Shown here: piece after piece, positions 26,762 through 34,469 of the stretch
Layout of the letters: the number at the start of each line of letters is the position of its first letter
Position numbering within the stretch: position 1 is the first letter of the stretch
Source of the DNA: Brachybacterium aquaticum
GTDB taxonomy: Bacteria > Actinomycetota > Actinomycetes > Actinomycetales > Dermabacteraceae
Length of the DNA: 64,000 nucleotides
Assembly (NCBI RefSeq): GCF_014204755.1
Contig: NZ_JACHLZ010000001.1
Span: forward strand, 1,116,001 to 1,180,000
Direction: 5' to 3'
Notes under the pieces: generated by a model
The model's database searches: none
Told to the model about the DNA's origin: nothing
Seen by the model: only the letters and a program-made list of their open reading frames with translations
Made by a program: the position numbers and the translations under genes

Positions 26762-26905
26762 GCCCAGCGCTGGGGCGAGCACCTGACGGAGTACTGGACG
26801 AATGCCGGCGACGACTCCGGCGAGGATGCCGCCGACGATTCCGGCAAGGACCCCGGCCCGCCACCGCTCCCGCCGACACCCGGGTACGGACCCCCGCCGT
26901 TCTGA
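26762..26905 (+). pseudogene. Probable lost C-terminal tail of the HNH protein, behind the TAG codon
   Basis: Directly after TAG the same reading frame stays open for 47 codons to TGA (26903-26905). It encodes AQRWGEHLTEYWTNAG, an acidic DDSGED repeat and a Pro/Gly-rich end (PGYGPPPF). This low-complexity acidic then Pro-rich tail looks like a natural C-terminus of such HNH proteins rather than random intergenic sequence. A single change such as GAG to TAG would explain the stop; readthrough or sequencing error are alternatives. Confidence 0.55.
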
Positions 26906-26921
26906 CCGCGCGGCACCCCAC

Positions 26922-26933
26922 TACGCTGACGGC
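26922..26933 (+). promoter_or_regulatory. -10 box of a leaderless promoter (GNAT gene)
   Basis: TACGCT at 26922-26927, six bases, then ATG 26934; no ribosome site. Confidence 0.5.
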
Positions 26934-27509
26934 ATGACACGCACCCTCGACGAGCTCGACTGGCCCCTGCGCACCGACCGGCTCGTGCTGCGCCGCGGCC
27001 GCAGCGAGGATGCCGCCCAGGTGTGGCCCTGGTACGGCCTTCCCGAGGTGCAGGAGTGGACCACCACCCTCAGTGCCACCCTCGAGGAGCACCAGCAGTG
27101 GTGGGACCGCACCCTCGACAGCTGCGTCGTCGGCCTGCAGGGCGGGCGCATCGTCGTCACGGGCAAGCTCGAGCGGCAGGACGCCTGGTCACAGGCCGAC
27201 ATGCGCGAGCAGGCCGCCGGCCAGAAGGCGGAGCTCGGCTGGGTCCTCGCGCCGTCCGCCCAGGGACAGGGCCTGGGCACCGAGTTCGCTGCCGCCCTGC
27301 TCGACATCGCGGTCGACGGGCTCGGCGTGCATCGCGTCGAGGCGTCCTGCTTCGCCGAGAACCTCGCCTCCCGCCGCGTCATGGAGAAGATCGGCCTGCG
27401 CCTCGAGGGCGTGTTCCGCGAGGAGTCCCTGCACCGCAGCGGCCGATGGCTGGACGGGATGACCTATGCGATCCTCGCGAACGAGCACCGCGCCCAGCAG
27501 TCCGGCTGA
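26934..27509 (+). CDS. GNAT family N-acetyltransferase (RimJ/RimL-like)
   Basis: Acetyltransferase of 191 residues. The N-terminus LRTDRLVLRRGRSEDA is typical of the RimJ/RimL group; the acetyl-CoA-binding loop is APSAQGQGLGTEFAAALL near residue 105, followed by VHRVEASCFAENLASRRVMEKIGLRLEG, the classical end of the fold. These enzymes acetylate N-terminal amines of proteins or small-molecule amines; substrate unknown. It is an accessory gene within the rsmD-coaD insert and appears to have its own leaderless promoter. Confidence 0.85.
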   Translation: MTRTLDELDWPLRTDRLVLRRGRSEDAAQVWPWYGLPEVQEWTTTLSATLEEHQQWWDRTLDSCVVGLQGGRIVVTGKLERQDAWSQADMREQAAGQKAELGWVLAPSAQGQGLGTEFAAALLDIAVDGLGVHRVEASCFAENLASRRVMEKIGLRLEGVFREESLHRSGRWLDGMTYAILANEHRAQQSG

Positions 27510-27513
27510 CCGC

Positions 27514-27921
27514 TCAGCCCCAGTTCGCCGCGTCCGTCAGACAGAACGGATGCCCCGCCGGGTCGCGCAGCACGATCCACGTCTCGCCAGGCTGCTCCTC
27601 CACCCGCTCCGCACCGAGCTGGACGCAGCGCTCCGCCACGGCCTCGAGGTCCTCGACCGCCAGGTCGAAGTGGAACTGCTTGGCCCCGCGATCCGGCCAG
27701 GAGGGCCGCTGGTGGTCGGGGATCGTGCCGATGCCGAGGGCGTGCGAGGGACCGGTCAGCATCGCGTACTCCTCCGTGAGGTGCGCGATCGGCCAGCCCA
27801 GCACCTCCGACCAGAACCGTGCGAGCGGCTCGGTCTCGGTCGCGTCCAGGGTGATCATCGCCAGGCGCGCGAGCGGGGCGGAGGTGGAGGTGGGGTCAGG
27901 GGTGCTGTTCGTCGTCGTCAT
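27514..27921 (-). CDS. VOC (glyoxalase/bleomycin-resistance) family protein
   Basis: Protein of 135 residues with two beta-alpha-beta-beta-beta modules: LARLAMITLDATETEPLARFWSEVLGWPI and KQFHFDLAVEDLEAVAERCVQLGAE, ending ETWIVLRDPAGHPFCLTD. The His in QFHFDL and Glu/Asp-containing final strand could bind metal. The group includes small enzymes and antibiotic-sequestering proteins; the function here is unknown. It ends four bases past the convergent GNAT stop and is divergent from the AraC gene, 18 bases away. Confidence 0.85.
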   Translation of the reverse strand: MTTTNSTPDPTSTSAPLARLAMITLDATETEPLARFWSEVLGWPIAHLTEEYAMLTGPSHALGIGTIPDHQRPSWPDRGAKQFHFDLAVEDLEAVAERCVQLGAERVEEQPGETWIVLRDPAGHPFCLTDAANWG

Positions 27922-27939
27922 GCCTGCCACACTGCCCCC

Positions 27940-28851
27940 ATGGCACCTGCGCGCGATTGGACGAACGCGACGGGATCCGCAGGCGCTGCCGGCACCCGGC
28001 CCGACACCCCGACTGACGATCCGCCCAGCCACATGTACGGCCACGTCCTGCGCCCGGACGAGTTCCTCCGCCGCGCCCGTTACGACCACGCCGAGCCCGC
28101 TCCGGCGCTGCGGCGCTGGGTGGACCGCTACTGGTCGGTGACCTGGGACCTCGCCCCCGGGGAGGAGCACCGGGTCGCGACCCTCGACGACCCCACCATC
28201 CACCTCACGCGCGAGTGGGGAGGGGTACGCCGCGCGGAGGCCGACGGGGGCGGCACCTGGATCACCGGCCCCGTGACCCGCGGCCGCTTCGACGTCACCC
28301 AGACCGGCAGCGGGGGAGTGGTCGGCCTCCGGTTCCGCCTCGGAGGCACCCGCGCGTTCACGGAGGCCGAGCCGGCCGAGGTCCGTGACCGCACCGTCGC
28401 GGCCGCCGACTGGTTCGGGGCCGCGATGCCGGGAGGGATCGGTGCGCCGCACGCCCCCGATGCGACCTCCGCCGCACCTCTCCTGGACGCCTGGCTCCTC
28501 TCCCTCGACCCACGTGACCCTCCAGGCCACGACGAGCTCCTCGAGGCGCTCGCCCAGCTCGAGGACCCGGGCGTCACCAGCACCGCCGAGCTCGAGCGGC
28601 GCGTGCACCGCTCCGTCCGCTCCCTCCAGCGCATGTTCAGCCACCACCTCGGCGTCGGCCCCAAGCGGATACTGCTGCGCGCCCGGGTGCAGGACGCGAT
28701 CGCCGCCATCGATCGCCGGGATCCCCGGCCGCTGCCCGACCTCGCTCAGGACCTCGGGTGGTTCGACCAGTCCCACTTCATCCGCGACGTCCGCGCCGCC
28801 ACCGGGCTCACCCCGTCGGCCTACGCCCGAACGCGCGACCGGGAATACTGA
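27940..28851 (+). CDS. AraC-family transcriptional regulator
   Basis: Regulator of 303 residues. An N-terminal ligand-type domain of the DUF6597 kind (LRRWVDRYWSVTWDL, GPVTRGRFDVTQTGSGGVVGLRF) is followed by the double helix-turn-helix DNA-binding domain in the last 100 residues: RVHRSVRSLQRMFSHHLGVGPKRILLRARVQDA and LAQDLGWFDQSHFIRDV with the GLTPSAY end. Divergent from the VOC gene and directly upstream of DUF3224, so it may control either. CACACT six bases before the ATG fits a leaderless start. Confidence 0.85.
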   Translation: MAPARDWTNATGSAGAAGTRPDTPTDDPPSHMYGHVLRPDEFLRRARYDHAEPAPALRRWVDRYWSVTWDLAPGEEHRVATLDDPTIHLTREWGGVRRAEADGGGTWITGPVTRGRFDVTQTGSGGVVGLRFRLGGTRAFTEAEPAEVRDRTVAAADWFGAAMPGGIGAPHAPDATSAAPLLDAWLLSLDPRDPPGHDELLEALAQLEDPGVTSTAELERRVHRSVRSLQRMFSHHLGVGPKRILLRARVQDAIAAIDRRDPRPLPDLAQDLGWFDQSHFIRDVRAATGLTPSAYARTRDREY

Positions 28852-28855
28852 CCCC

Positions 28856-29260
28856 ATGAGCGACACCACCGCCGGCACCCCCACCTCCCTCGACGCCGTC
28901 TTCACCGTGCGCATGACCCTCGGCGACCCGCTCCCCGGCGCCGACGCCCGCTTCGACCTGGCCAAGGAGTGGACCGGAGGCGCCGAGGGCACCTCCCGCG
29001 GCGTGATGCTGACCGCCGGCGACCCGGAGACCGGCAGCGCCGGCTACGTGGTCTCCGAGACGTTCGAGGGCACCCTCGGCGGGAGGCGGGGCACGCTCGT
29101 CCTCCAGCAGCTCGGCACCATGGCCGCGGGCGAGCCCGAGCTCCAGTACGTCATCGTCCCCGGCTCCGGCACCGACGAGCTCGCGGGCGCGACAGGCACC
29201 GTCACCATCGGCGAAATCCACGACGACGGCCGCCATGAGGTGCGGATCCAGCTCGCCTGA
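28856..29260 (+). CDS. DUF3224 domain-containing protein
   Basis: Protein of 134 residues with an allene-oxide-cyclase-like small beta-barrel: FDLAKEWTGGAEGTSRGVMLTA, YVVSETFEGTLGGRRGTLVLQQLGTM and LQYVIVPGSGTDELAGATGTV are the defining blocks. Function unknown. It starts four bases after the AraC stop; AATACT lies six bases before the ATG, so it may have its own leaderless start. Last gene of the accessory insert before coaD. Confidence 0.85.
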   Translation: MSDTTAGTPTSLDAVFTVRMTLGDPLPGADARFDLAKEWTGGAEGTSRGVMLTAGDPETGSAGYVVSETFEGTLGGRRGTLVLQQLGTMAAGEPELQYVIVPGSGTDELAGATGTVTIGEIHDDGRHEVRIQLA

Positions 29261-29264
29261 GCAC

Positions 29265-29277
29265 TAGAGTCGTCGCC
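29265..29277 (+). promoter_or_regulatory. -10 box of a leaderless promoter (coaD)
   Basis: TAGAGT at 29265-29270, seven bases, then ATG 29278. No ribosome site. It gives coaD a promoter of its own despite being cut off from rsmD. Confidence 0.55.
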
Positions 29278-29775
29278 ATGACCACCGTCGTCCTGCCCGG
29301 CTCGTTCGACCCCTTCACCCTGGGGCACCTCGACCTCACCCGGCGGGCCGCCGCCCTCGGCCACCGGGTGATCATCGCCGTCTCCCACAACCCCTCCAAG
29401 AAGGGGACCCTCGACCTGGACGCCCGCACCGGCGCGATCCAGCAGATCCTCGCCGAGGAGGGCCTCGCCGACACCGTCGAGGTGCGCACCCTCCCCAAGG
29501 GGCTGCTGGTCGACTTCTGCCGCGAGGTCGGTGCCGGCGCCGTGGTGCGCGGGCTGCGCTCCCAGCTCGACCTCGCCTACGAGGAGCCGATGGCGCGGAT
29601 GAACCACCACCTCGAGGGGATCGACACGCTCTTCCTCCTCACCGACTCCCGCTACGCCCACATCTCCTCCTCGCTCGTGCGGGAGGTGCACGCCCTCGGG
29701 GGTGACGTCTCCGACATGCTCCCCGGCCCCTCGAAGCAGGCGCTCGCCGCCGCCTCCGACTCGGACGTACGCTGA
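29278..29775 (+). CDS. coaD: Phosphopantetheine adenylyltransferase
   Basis: Nucleotidyltransferase of 165 residues that makes dephospho-CoA from 4'-phosphopantetheine and ATP. The PGSFDPFTLGHLDL motif (TxGH replaced by TLGH) binds ATP; VVRGLRSQLDLAYEEPMARMN is the conserved middle block, and HISSSLVREVHALGGDVSDMLP is the C-terminal signature. It precedes DUF177, rnc and mutM as in other actinobacteria. Confidence 0.95.
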   Translation: MTTVVLPGSFDPFTLGHLDLTRRAAALGHRVIIAVSHNPSKKGTLDLDARTGAIQQILAEEGLADTVEVRTLPKGLLVDFCREVGAGAVVRGLRSQLDLAYEEPMARMNHHLEGIDTLFLLTDSRYAHISSSLVREVHALGGDVSDMLPGPSKQALAAASDSDVR

Positions 29776-29779
29776 GCAG
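29768..29779 (+). promoter_or_regulatory. Possible -10 box of a leaderless promoter (DUF177 gene)
   Basis: TACGCT at 29768-29773, within the last codons of coaD, followed by six bases and ATG 29780. No ribosome site is evident. Confidence 0.4.
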
Positions 29780-30400
29780 ATGACCACCGACGCCGCTTCC
29801 ACCTCGCCGCTCGACGAGTCGCTGCGCTTCGACGCCGTCGACCTCGTCGGCCGCACCGGCTCCCACCGCCACGTCGACCGCACCGTCCCCGCGCCCGCCC
29901 GCGAGGCCGGCGGTCTCGCAATGCAGGTCGCCGAGGGCGACGACATCGCCCTCGACCTCGAGCTCGAGTCCGTCGTCGAGGGCATCTACGCCCACGGCAC
30001 CGTCACCGCCCGCCTCGAGGGCGAGTGCTCGCGCTGCCTCGACCCCGTCGAGCAGGACGTCACCGCCCGCCTCGACGAGCTCTTCCTCTACCCCGAGAAG
30101 GTGAAGGCCGACGAGCTCGAGGACTCCGTCCTGCTCGAGGACGACGAGGTGCGCCTCGGCCCGCTCGTGCGCGACGCCCTTGCGATGGAGGCCGACGAGC
30201 GCCCCCTGTGCCGCGAGGACTGCCCGGGCCTATGCGCCCAGTGCGGATTCCGCATGGAGGACGACCCCGACCACCACCACGAGGTCATCGACGAGCGCTT
30301 CGCCGCGCTGAAGGGGCTGTTCGACAGCGACGACAGCACCTCTGACGACAGCACCCCCGACGTCAGCACTGCCTCCGACGACGCCCCGGGGAAGGCCTGA
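29780..30400 (+). CDS. DUF177 (YceD-like) protein
   Basis: Protein of 206 residues. The Cys pair of ECSRCLDPVEQDV and the C-terminal CREDCPGLCAQCGFRMEDD form a likely zinc site; RLGPLVRDALAMEADERPLC is the family core. In plants and bacteria, YceD proteins are needed for 23S rRNA accumulation. The last 25 residues are a low-complexity Asp/Ser/Thr tail with repeats of DDSTxDDS type. The family is usually encoded just before rpmF (L32), but here its stop directly overlaps the rnc start and rpmF is absent. Confidence 0.88.
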   Translation: MTTDAASTSPLDESLRFDAVDLVGRTGSHRHVDRTVPAPAREAGGLAMQVAEGDDIALDLELESVVEGIYAHGTVTARLEGECSRCLDPVEQDVTARLDELFLYPEKVKADELEDSVLLEDDEVRLGPLVRDALAMEADERPLCREDCPGLCAQCGFRMEDDPDHHHEVIDERFAALKGLFDSDDSTSDDSTPDVSTASDDAPGKA

Positions 30401-31152
30401 TGGCGCGCAGGCGCCGCGCCACCGAGGCCGCCGCCCCGAAGGGTCTGCTCGAGACGCTCCCGCTGGACGCCGGACAGGCCGCGGACCTCGAGGAGTCCGG
30501 CCTGCTCGAGCTCGCCCTGACCCACCGCTCCTACTCCTACGAGCACGACGGGCTGCCCCACAACGAGCGGCTCGAGTTCCTCGGCGATGCGGTGCTGCAG
30601 CTGGCCGTCACCGAGCACCTCTACGTCGCCCACCCCTCCCTGCCCGAGGGGGATCTGGCCCGGCGCCGTGCGGCGACCGTGAGCACCCGTGCGCTCGCCG
30701 TGGTCGCCTCGCGTGTGGACCTCGGCGCGTATGTGCGGCTCGGCCGCGGCGAGGACCTCACCGGCGGCCGCACCAAGGCCTCGATCCTCGCCGACACCAC
30801 CGAGGCCGTGATCGGCGCGGTCCACCTCGCGCTCGGCCAGGACGTCTCGCGCCGCTTCGTCATGGACCTGCTGCGCCCGCTGCTGGACTCCGACGAGTTC
30901 CTCGAGGCCGGCTACGACTTCAAGTCGCGCCTCCAGGAGATCGCCGCCGCGGAGGGGAAGAGTGTCGCCTACGCCCTCACCGAGTCCGGGCTCGAGCACT
31001 CCAAGACCTTCTCCGCGACCGTCACCGTGCCCGACATCGTCACCGCCACCGGCGAAGGCGCCTCGAAGAAGGACGCCGAGCTCGCCGCCGCCCAGAACGC
31101 GGTCCGCGGCATCCTCGCCGAGCGCGGCGAGTCGCTGATCCCCGGGGGCTGA
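30400..31152 (+). CDS. rnc: Ribonuclease III
   Basis: RNase III of 250 residues cleaving double-stranded RNA, including rRNA precursors. The signature LEFLGDAVLQLAV (about residues 55-67) carries the catalytic acidic residues, and DTTEAVIGAVHL the second set. The double-stranded-RNA-binding domain spans about 170-245 (DFKSRLQEIAAAEG, GEGASKKDAELAAAQNA). A basic N-terminus MARRRRATEA precedes the domain. The ATG overlaps the DUF177 stop by one base. Confidence 0.95.
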   Translation: MARRRRATEAAAPKGLLETLPLDAGQAADLEESGLLELALTHRSYSYEHDGLPHNERLEFLGDAVLQLAVTEHLYVAHPSLPEGDLARRRAATVSTRALAVVASRVDLGAYVRLGRGEDLTGGRTKASILADTTEAVIGAVHLALGQDVSRRFVMDLLRPLLDSDEFLEAGYDFKSRLQEIAAAEGKSVAYALTESGLEHSKTFSATVTVPDIVTATGEGASKKDAELAAAQNAVRGILAERGESLIPGG

Positions 31153-31155
31153 GCC

Positions 31156-32094
31156 GTGCCCGAGCTGCCCGAGGTCGAGGTGGTGCGGCGCGGCCTCGAG
31201 CCCCGTACCGTCGGCCGCACCATCAGCGGCCTCGAGGTCCTCGACGCCCGCAGCCTGCGCCGCCAGGCGGGCGGGGAGGACCGCCTGCGCGCCGCGATCG
31301 TCGGCCGCACCCTCACCGCCGTCGTGCGGCGCGGCAAGTTCCTGTGGTGGCGCCTTCACGACGAGGACGGCGCCGAGGCGGGCGAGGCGCTCGCCGCGCA
31401 CCTCGGCATGAGCGGGCAGATGCGGGTGACGACACCGCACGGCGTACCGTCCGCCCCCGCACTGCCGGACCAGGGCCCCGCGCCGGATCCGCTGCGCCAC
31501 CGCCGCGTCTCCCTGCACCTGGACGACGGCTCCCGGATCGACTTCCTCGACCAGCGCCTGTTCGGCGGGCTCTGGACCAGCCCGCTCGTCGAGGCGGCCG
31601 ACGGGCGCGCCGCGGGCCTCGGCAGCCCGGACGCGCTGCTGCCCGCCTCGGCCGCCCACATCGCCCGCGACCTGCTCGATCCCGCCGCGGACCTCCCCGC
31701 GATCGCGCGAAGGATCCGCGAGCGCCGCGCCCCCGTGAAGTCCCTGCTGCTCGCCCAGGAGGTCGTCTCCGGGATCGGCAACATCTATGCCGACGAGGCG
31801 CTGTGGCGTGCCCGTACCCGCTACGACACCCCCGGCGAGGCGCTGAGCCAGCGCCGCGCCCTGTCGGTGCTGCGCGCCGCCGGCGAGGTGATGGAGCGGG
31901 CCCTCGCCGCGGGCGGCACGAGCTTCGACGCGCTGTACGTGGACGTCGAGGGGAACAGCGGCTGGTTCGCGCGCGAGCTCGCCGCCTACGGCCGCGAGAG
32001 GGAGCCGTGTCCCCGCTGCGGCACCGCGATCCGCCGTGTGCCCTTCATGAACCGCTCCAGCCACTTCTGCCCGCGCTGCCAGAGGCGGCGATGA
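31156..32094 (+). CDS. mutM: Formamidopyrimidine-DNA glycosylase (Fpg)
   Basis: Base-excision repair enzyme of 312 residues removing 8-oxoguanine. The N-terminal catalytic PELPEVEVVRRGLE (Pro as nucleophile after Met removal) is intact; the helix-two-turn-helix region VKSLLLAQEVVSGIGNIYADEALW and the C-terminal zinc finger with CPRCG and CPRCQ pairs are present. GTG start three bases after rnc, a common rnc-mutM pairing. An insert around residues 100-115 (Pro-rich) is longer than in E. coli. Confidence 0.95.
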   Translation: MPELPEVEVVRRGLEPRTVGRTISGLEVLDARSLRRQAGGEDRLRAAIVGRTLTAVVRRGKFLWWRLHDEDGAEAGEALAAHLGMSGQMRVTTPHGVPSAPALPDQGPAPDPLRHRRVSLHLDDGSRIDFLDQRLFGGLWTSPLVEAADGRAAGLGSPDALLPASAAHIARDLLDPAADLPAIARRIRERRAPVKSLLLAQEVVSGIGNIYADEALWRARTRYDTPGEALSQRRALSVLRAAGEVMERALAAGGTSFDALYVDVEGNSGWFARELAAYGREREPCPRCGTAIRRVPFMNRSSHFCPRCQRRR

Positions 32095-32606
32095 GGGTCG
32101 AGGACGAGCCCCGGAACGGCACGACGCGGGAGCATGTGCTCGACCTCGTGCTCCTGCTCGGCGGGATCGTGCTCATGGTCGTCACCCCGGGGCAGATCCT
32201 CGGCACGGTCCGCGCCGTCACGGCCCGGGAGCTGATCGAGGACCCCCACGCCCTGCACGCCACGCTCCTCGTGCACGGCGCCGCCCACCCCGACGCCGGT
32301 GCCACGACCTTCCTCGCGCTCTACCTGCTGCTCCACGGGCTGGTGAAGGTCGCGATCGTGCTGGCCCTGCTGCGCGGCACGACCCGCGTCTATCCGTGGG
32401 CGATGCTCGCCCTCGGCGGGTTCCTCGTCTTCCAGGTCTACGAGCTGGTCGTCCACCCGACGGCGATGATGGTCGTGCTCACGGTGCTGGACGCGCTCAT
32501 CCTCGCCCTCACCTGGCGGGAGTGGCGCCACGGCCGCACCCTGCACGAGACCTGGCGCAGCACGGTCGGCTGGGCTCGACGGACGATGCGCCCCGCCGTG
32601 CGGTAG
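32091..32606 (+). CDS. DUF2127 family membrane protein
   Basis: Protein of 171 residues with about four predicted membrane segments: VLDLVLLLGGIVLMVV, FLALYLLLHGLVKVAIVLALL, WAMLALGGFLVFQVYELVV and MMVVLTVLDALILALTW. The LLHGLVKVAI block is typical of DUF2127. Function unknown. The ATG overlaps the mutM stop (ATGA), so it is translationally coupled to mutM although no functional link is known. Confidence 0.8.
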   Translation: MRVEDEPRNGTTREHVLDLVLLLGGIVLMVVTPGQILGTVRAVTARELIEDPHALHATLLVHGAAHPDAGATTFLALYLLLHGLVKVAIVLALLRGTTRVYPWAMLALGGFLVFQVYELVVHPTAMMVVLTVLDALILALTWREWRHGRTLHETWRSTVGWARRTMRPAVR

Positions 32607-32679
32607 ATTGCTTCGTCGAACGACCCACCAGGGATTCAGCGCAGGAATCAGCGCAGGACGACGTGAGGAAGGACGCTCA

Positions 32680-33309
32680 GTGACAGCGACCGAACAGGGC
32701 GGCCCGATCCGCGTGATGCTGGTGGACGACCACGAGGTGGTCCGTCGCGGCATCGTCACCGCGATCGACGCGAGCGACGCGCTCACCGTGATCGGCGAGG
32801 CGTCCTCCGTGGCCGAGGCGAACCGTCGCCTCCCGGCCATCCGCCCCCAGGTGCTGCTCGTGGACCTCCAGCTGCCCGACGGCACCGGCATCGACGTCAT
32901 GAAGAAGGCGCGCGAGCTCGACCCCGAGCAGAAGATGCTGGTGCTGACCAGCTTCGACGACGACGCGGCCCTGCGCGAGTCCCGCGCCGCCGGCGCCTCC
33001 GGGCTGATGCTGAAGTCGGCCCGCTCCCAGGAGATCATCGCCGCGATCCAGGCCGTCCACGCCGGGCGCAGCATCTGGCCCGCCGACCACGCCGACGAGG
33101 GCCCGGACCTGTCCGAGTCCGATCAGCGGATCGTCGAGCTGATCGGCAACGGGCACTCCAACCGCGAGATCGCCGAGGCGCTCGGCATCGCCGAGAAGAC
33201 CGTGAAGAACCGCGTCACCGTCATCCTGCAGGCGCTCGGCATGCAGCGCCGCACCCAGGTCGCCGCGATGGTCGCGGCCCGTCGGCGGGCGGGCTGGAAG
33301 CCCCAGTGA
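32680..33309 (+). CDS. NarL/LuxR-type response regulator
   Basis: Response regulator of 209 residues. The receiver domain has the acidic pair Asp16/Asp17 in LVDDHEVVRRG, phosphoacceptor Asp62 in LLVDLQLPDGTG and Lys in GLMLKSA. The output domain (about 145-200) is a LuxR/GerE helix-turn-helix: IGNGHSNREIAEALGIAEKTVKNRVT. GTG 32680 is preceded by GAGGAAGGA. Upstream lies a tandem repeat of ATTCAGCGCAGGA (32634-32658). It is convergent with, and 11 bases from, the histidine kinase gene, its probable partner. Confidence 0.88.
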   Translation: MTATEQGGPIRVMLVDDHEVVRRGIVTAIDASDALTVIGEASSVAEANRRLPAIRPQVLLVDLQLPDGTGIDVMKKARELDPEQKMLVLTSFDDDAALRESRAAGASGLMLKSARSQEIIAAIQAVHAGRSIWPADHADEGPDLSESDQRIVELIGNGHSNREIAEALGIAEKTVKNRVTVILQALGMQRRTQVAAMVAARRRAGWKPQ

Positions 33310-33320
33310 TCGCGCGGTGA

Positions 33321-34469
33321 TCAGGGGGCGGGCAGCGTGACCCGCCACGAGATCATCGTGCCCGGCTCGAGGCCTATCGCATCGACCCAGCCGGCATGGC
33401 GCCGGGCGCGCGCCGACATGTTCGCCAGGCCGCTGCGGCGCCGCACCGTCGGATCGATGCCCCGACCGTTGTCCGAGACGTTGACCTGCACCACCCGGTC
33501 CACGCCCTCGGAGAACACGCTCACCGACACCGCGACCGCGCTCGCATGCGCATGGCGGGCGGCGTTGGCGAGGCACTCGCGCACCACCGCGACCACGTCC
33601 TCCGCGATCTCCGGCGGCAGCTCGGCGTCCATCTCCGCCGGGTGCGGGGGCAGGCGCAGCGAGGGCACGAAGCCGAGCCCCGAGGTCGCGAGCCCCACCT
33701 CGCGGCGCAGCTGCTCGGTGAGCGTCGCCTCGGCCCGCTCGCGGCGCAGGGACTGCACGATCTGACGGATCTGCGCGACCGCGTTCTCGACCCCCTGCAC
33801 GCTGGTCGCGACCGAGGAGCGGATCCGGGCCTTGGACGGGGTGACGTCGGGGGAGCCGAGCGAGTCGACCAGCCCCTCCAGCTCCATCCCCACCGCGAAC
33901 AGCTCCTGGATCGCGAGGTCGTGCAGGTCGCGGGCGATGCGGCTCCGCTCGTCGTCGATCTCCGCGTCCGCGCCGAGCGAGGGGACGCGCAGGGTGAGGC
34001 CGACGAGGCCCGCCAGCGCGTCCAGGCGCTCCCGGTCCGCGGCGGTGAAGGCGTCGGACTCCTCGGGGCGCAGCACGCCCAGCAGCCCTGTGCCGTGCTC
34101 GGCGGCGTCGACGACCGCGAGCAGCACCCGGCAGGTCTCCTCGCCGATGTCGAAGGTGCCGATGGCCTCGAGCGCGTCGGCGTCGGCCTGCTCGAGCGCC
34201 GTGAAGATCTCCTGCCCCTCGAGCAGCTGCTCGCCGAGCAGCACCCCCGCGTCGGGGCCGGAGACGATCTCGGCGACCCACACGTCCTTCTCCAGCGGCA
34301 TCACGAGCACGGAGCTGCGGGCGCCGAGATCGGTGCGCGCGGAGCGGACCAGGAGGTCCAGCAGCTCCTCGGTGTCACCGCCGGCGAGCACGGCCCCGGC
34401 GAGGTCTTGGACGCGGGGGCGGCCGGGCCGCTCGGGAGGGGTGGTCGGCGGGTTGCGGTGCGGGGTCAC
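33321..34469 (-). CDS. GAF-domain sensor histidine kinase, coupled to the cyd operon
   Basis: Cytoplasmic kinase of 382 residues with no membrane segment. A single GAF sensor domain spans about residues 25-160; the HisKA_3 phosphoacceptor His183 is in RSRIARDLHDLAIQELFAVG; the ATPase domain has VVRECLANAARHAHA, NDNGRGID-type VSDNGRGIDPTV and RSGLANMSARARRHAG. The start GTG overlaps the cydC stop, so kinase and terminal oxidase assembly factors share a transcript. The facing NarL-type regulator is the likely partner. The design recalls GAF-type redox or gas sensors (DevS/DosS), but ligand residues cannot be assigned; there is only one Cys in the GAF domain. Confidence 0.87.
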   Translation of the reverse strand: MTPHRNPPTTPPERPGRPRVQDLAGAVLAGGDTEELLDLLVRSARTDLGARSSVLVMPLEKDVWVAEIVSGPDAGVLLGEQLLEGQEIFTALEQADADALEAIGTFDIGEETCRVLLAVVDAAEHGTGLLGVLRPEESDAFTAADRERLDALAGLVGLTLRVPSLGADAEIDDERSRIARDLHDLAIQELFAVGMELEGLVDSLGSPDVTPSKARIRSSVATSVQGVENAVAQIRQIVQSLRRERAEATLTEQLRREVGLATSGLGFVPSLRLPPHPAEMDAELPPEIAEDVVAVVRECLANAARHAHASAVAVSVSVFSEGVDRVVQVNVSDNGRGIDPTVRRRSGLANMSARARRHAGWVDAIGLEPGTMISWRVTLPAP

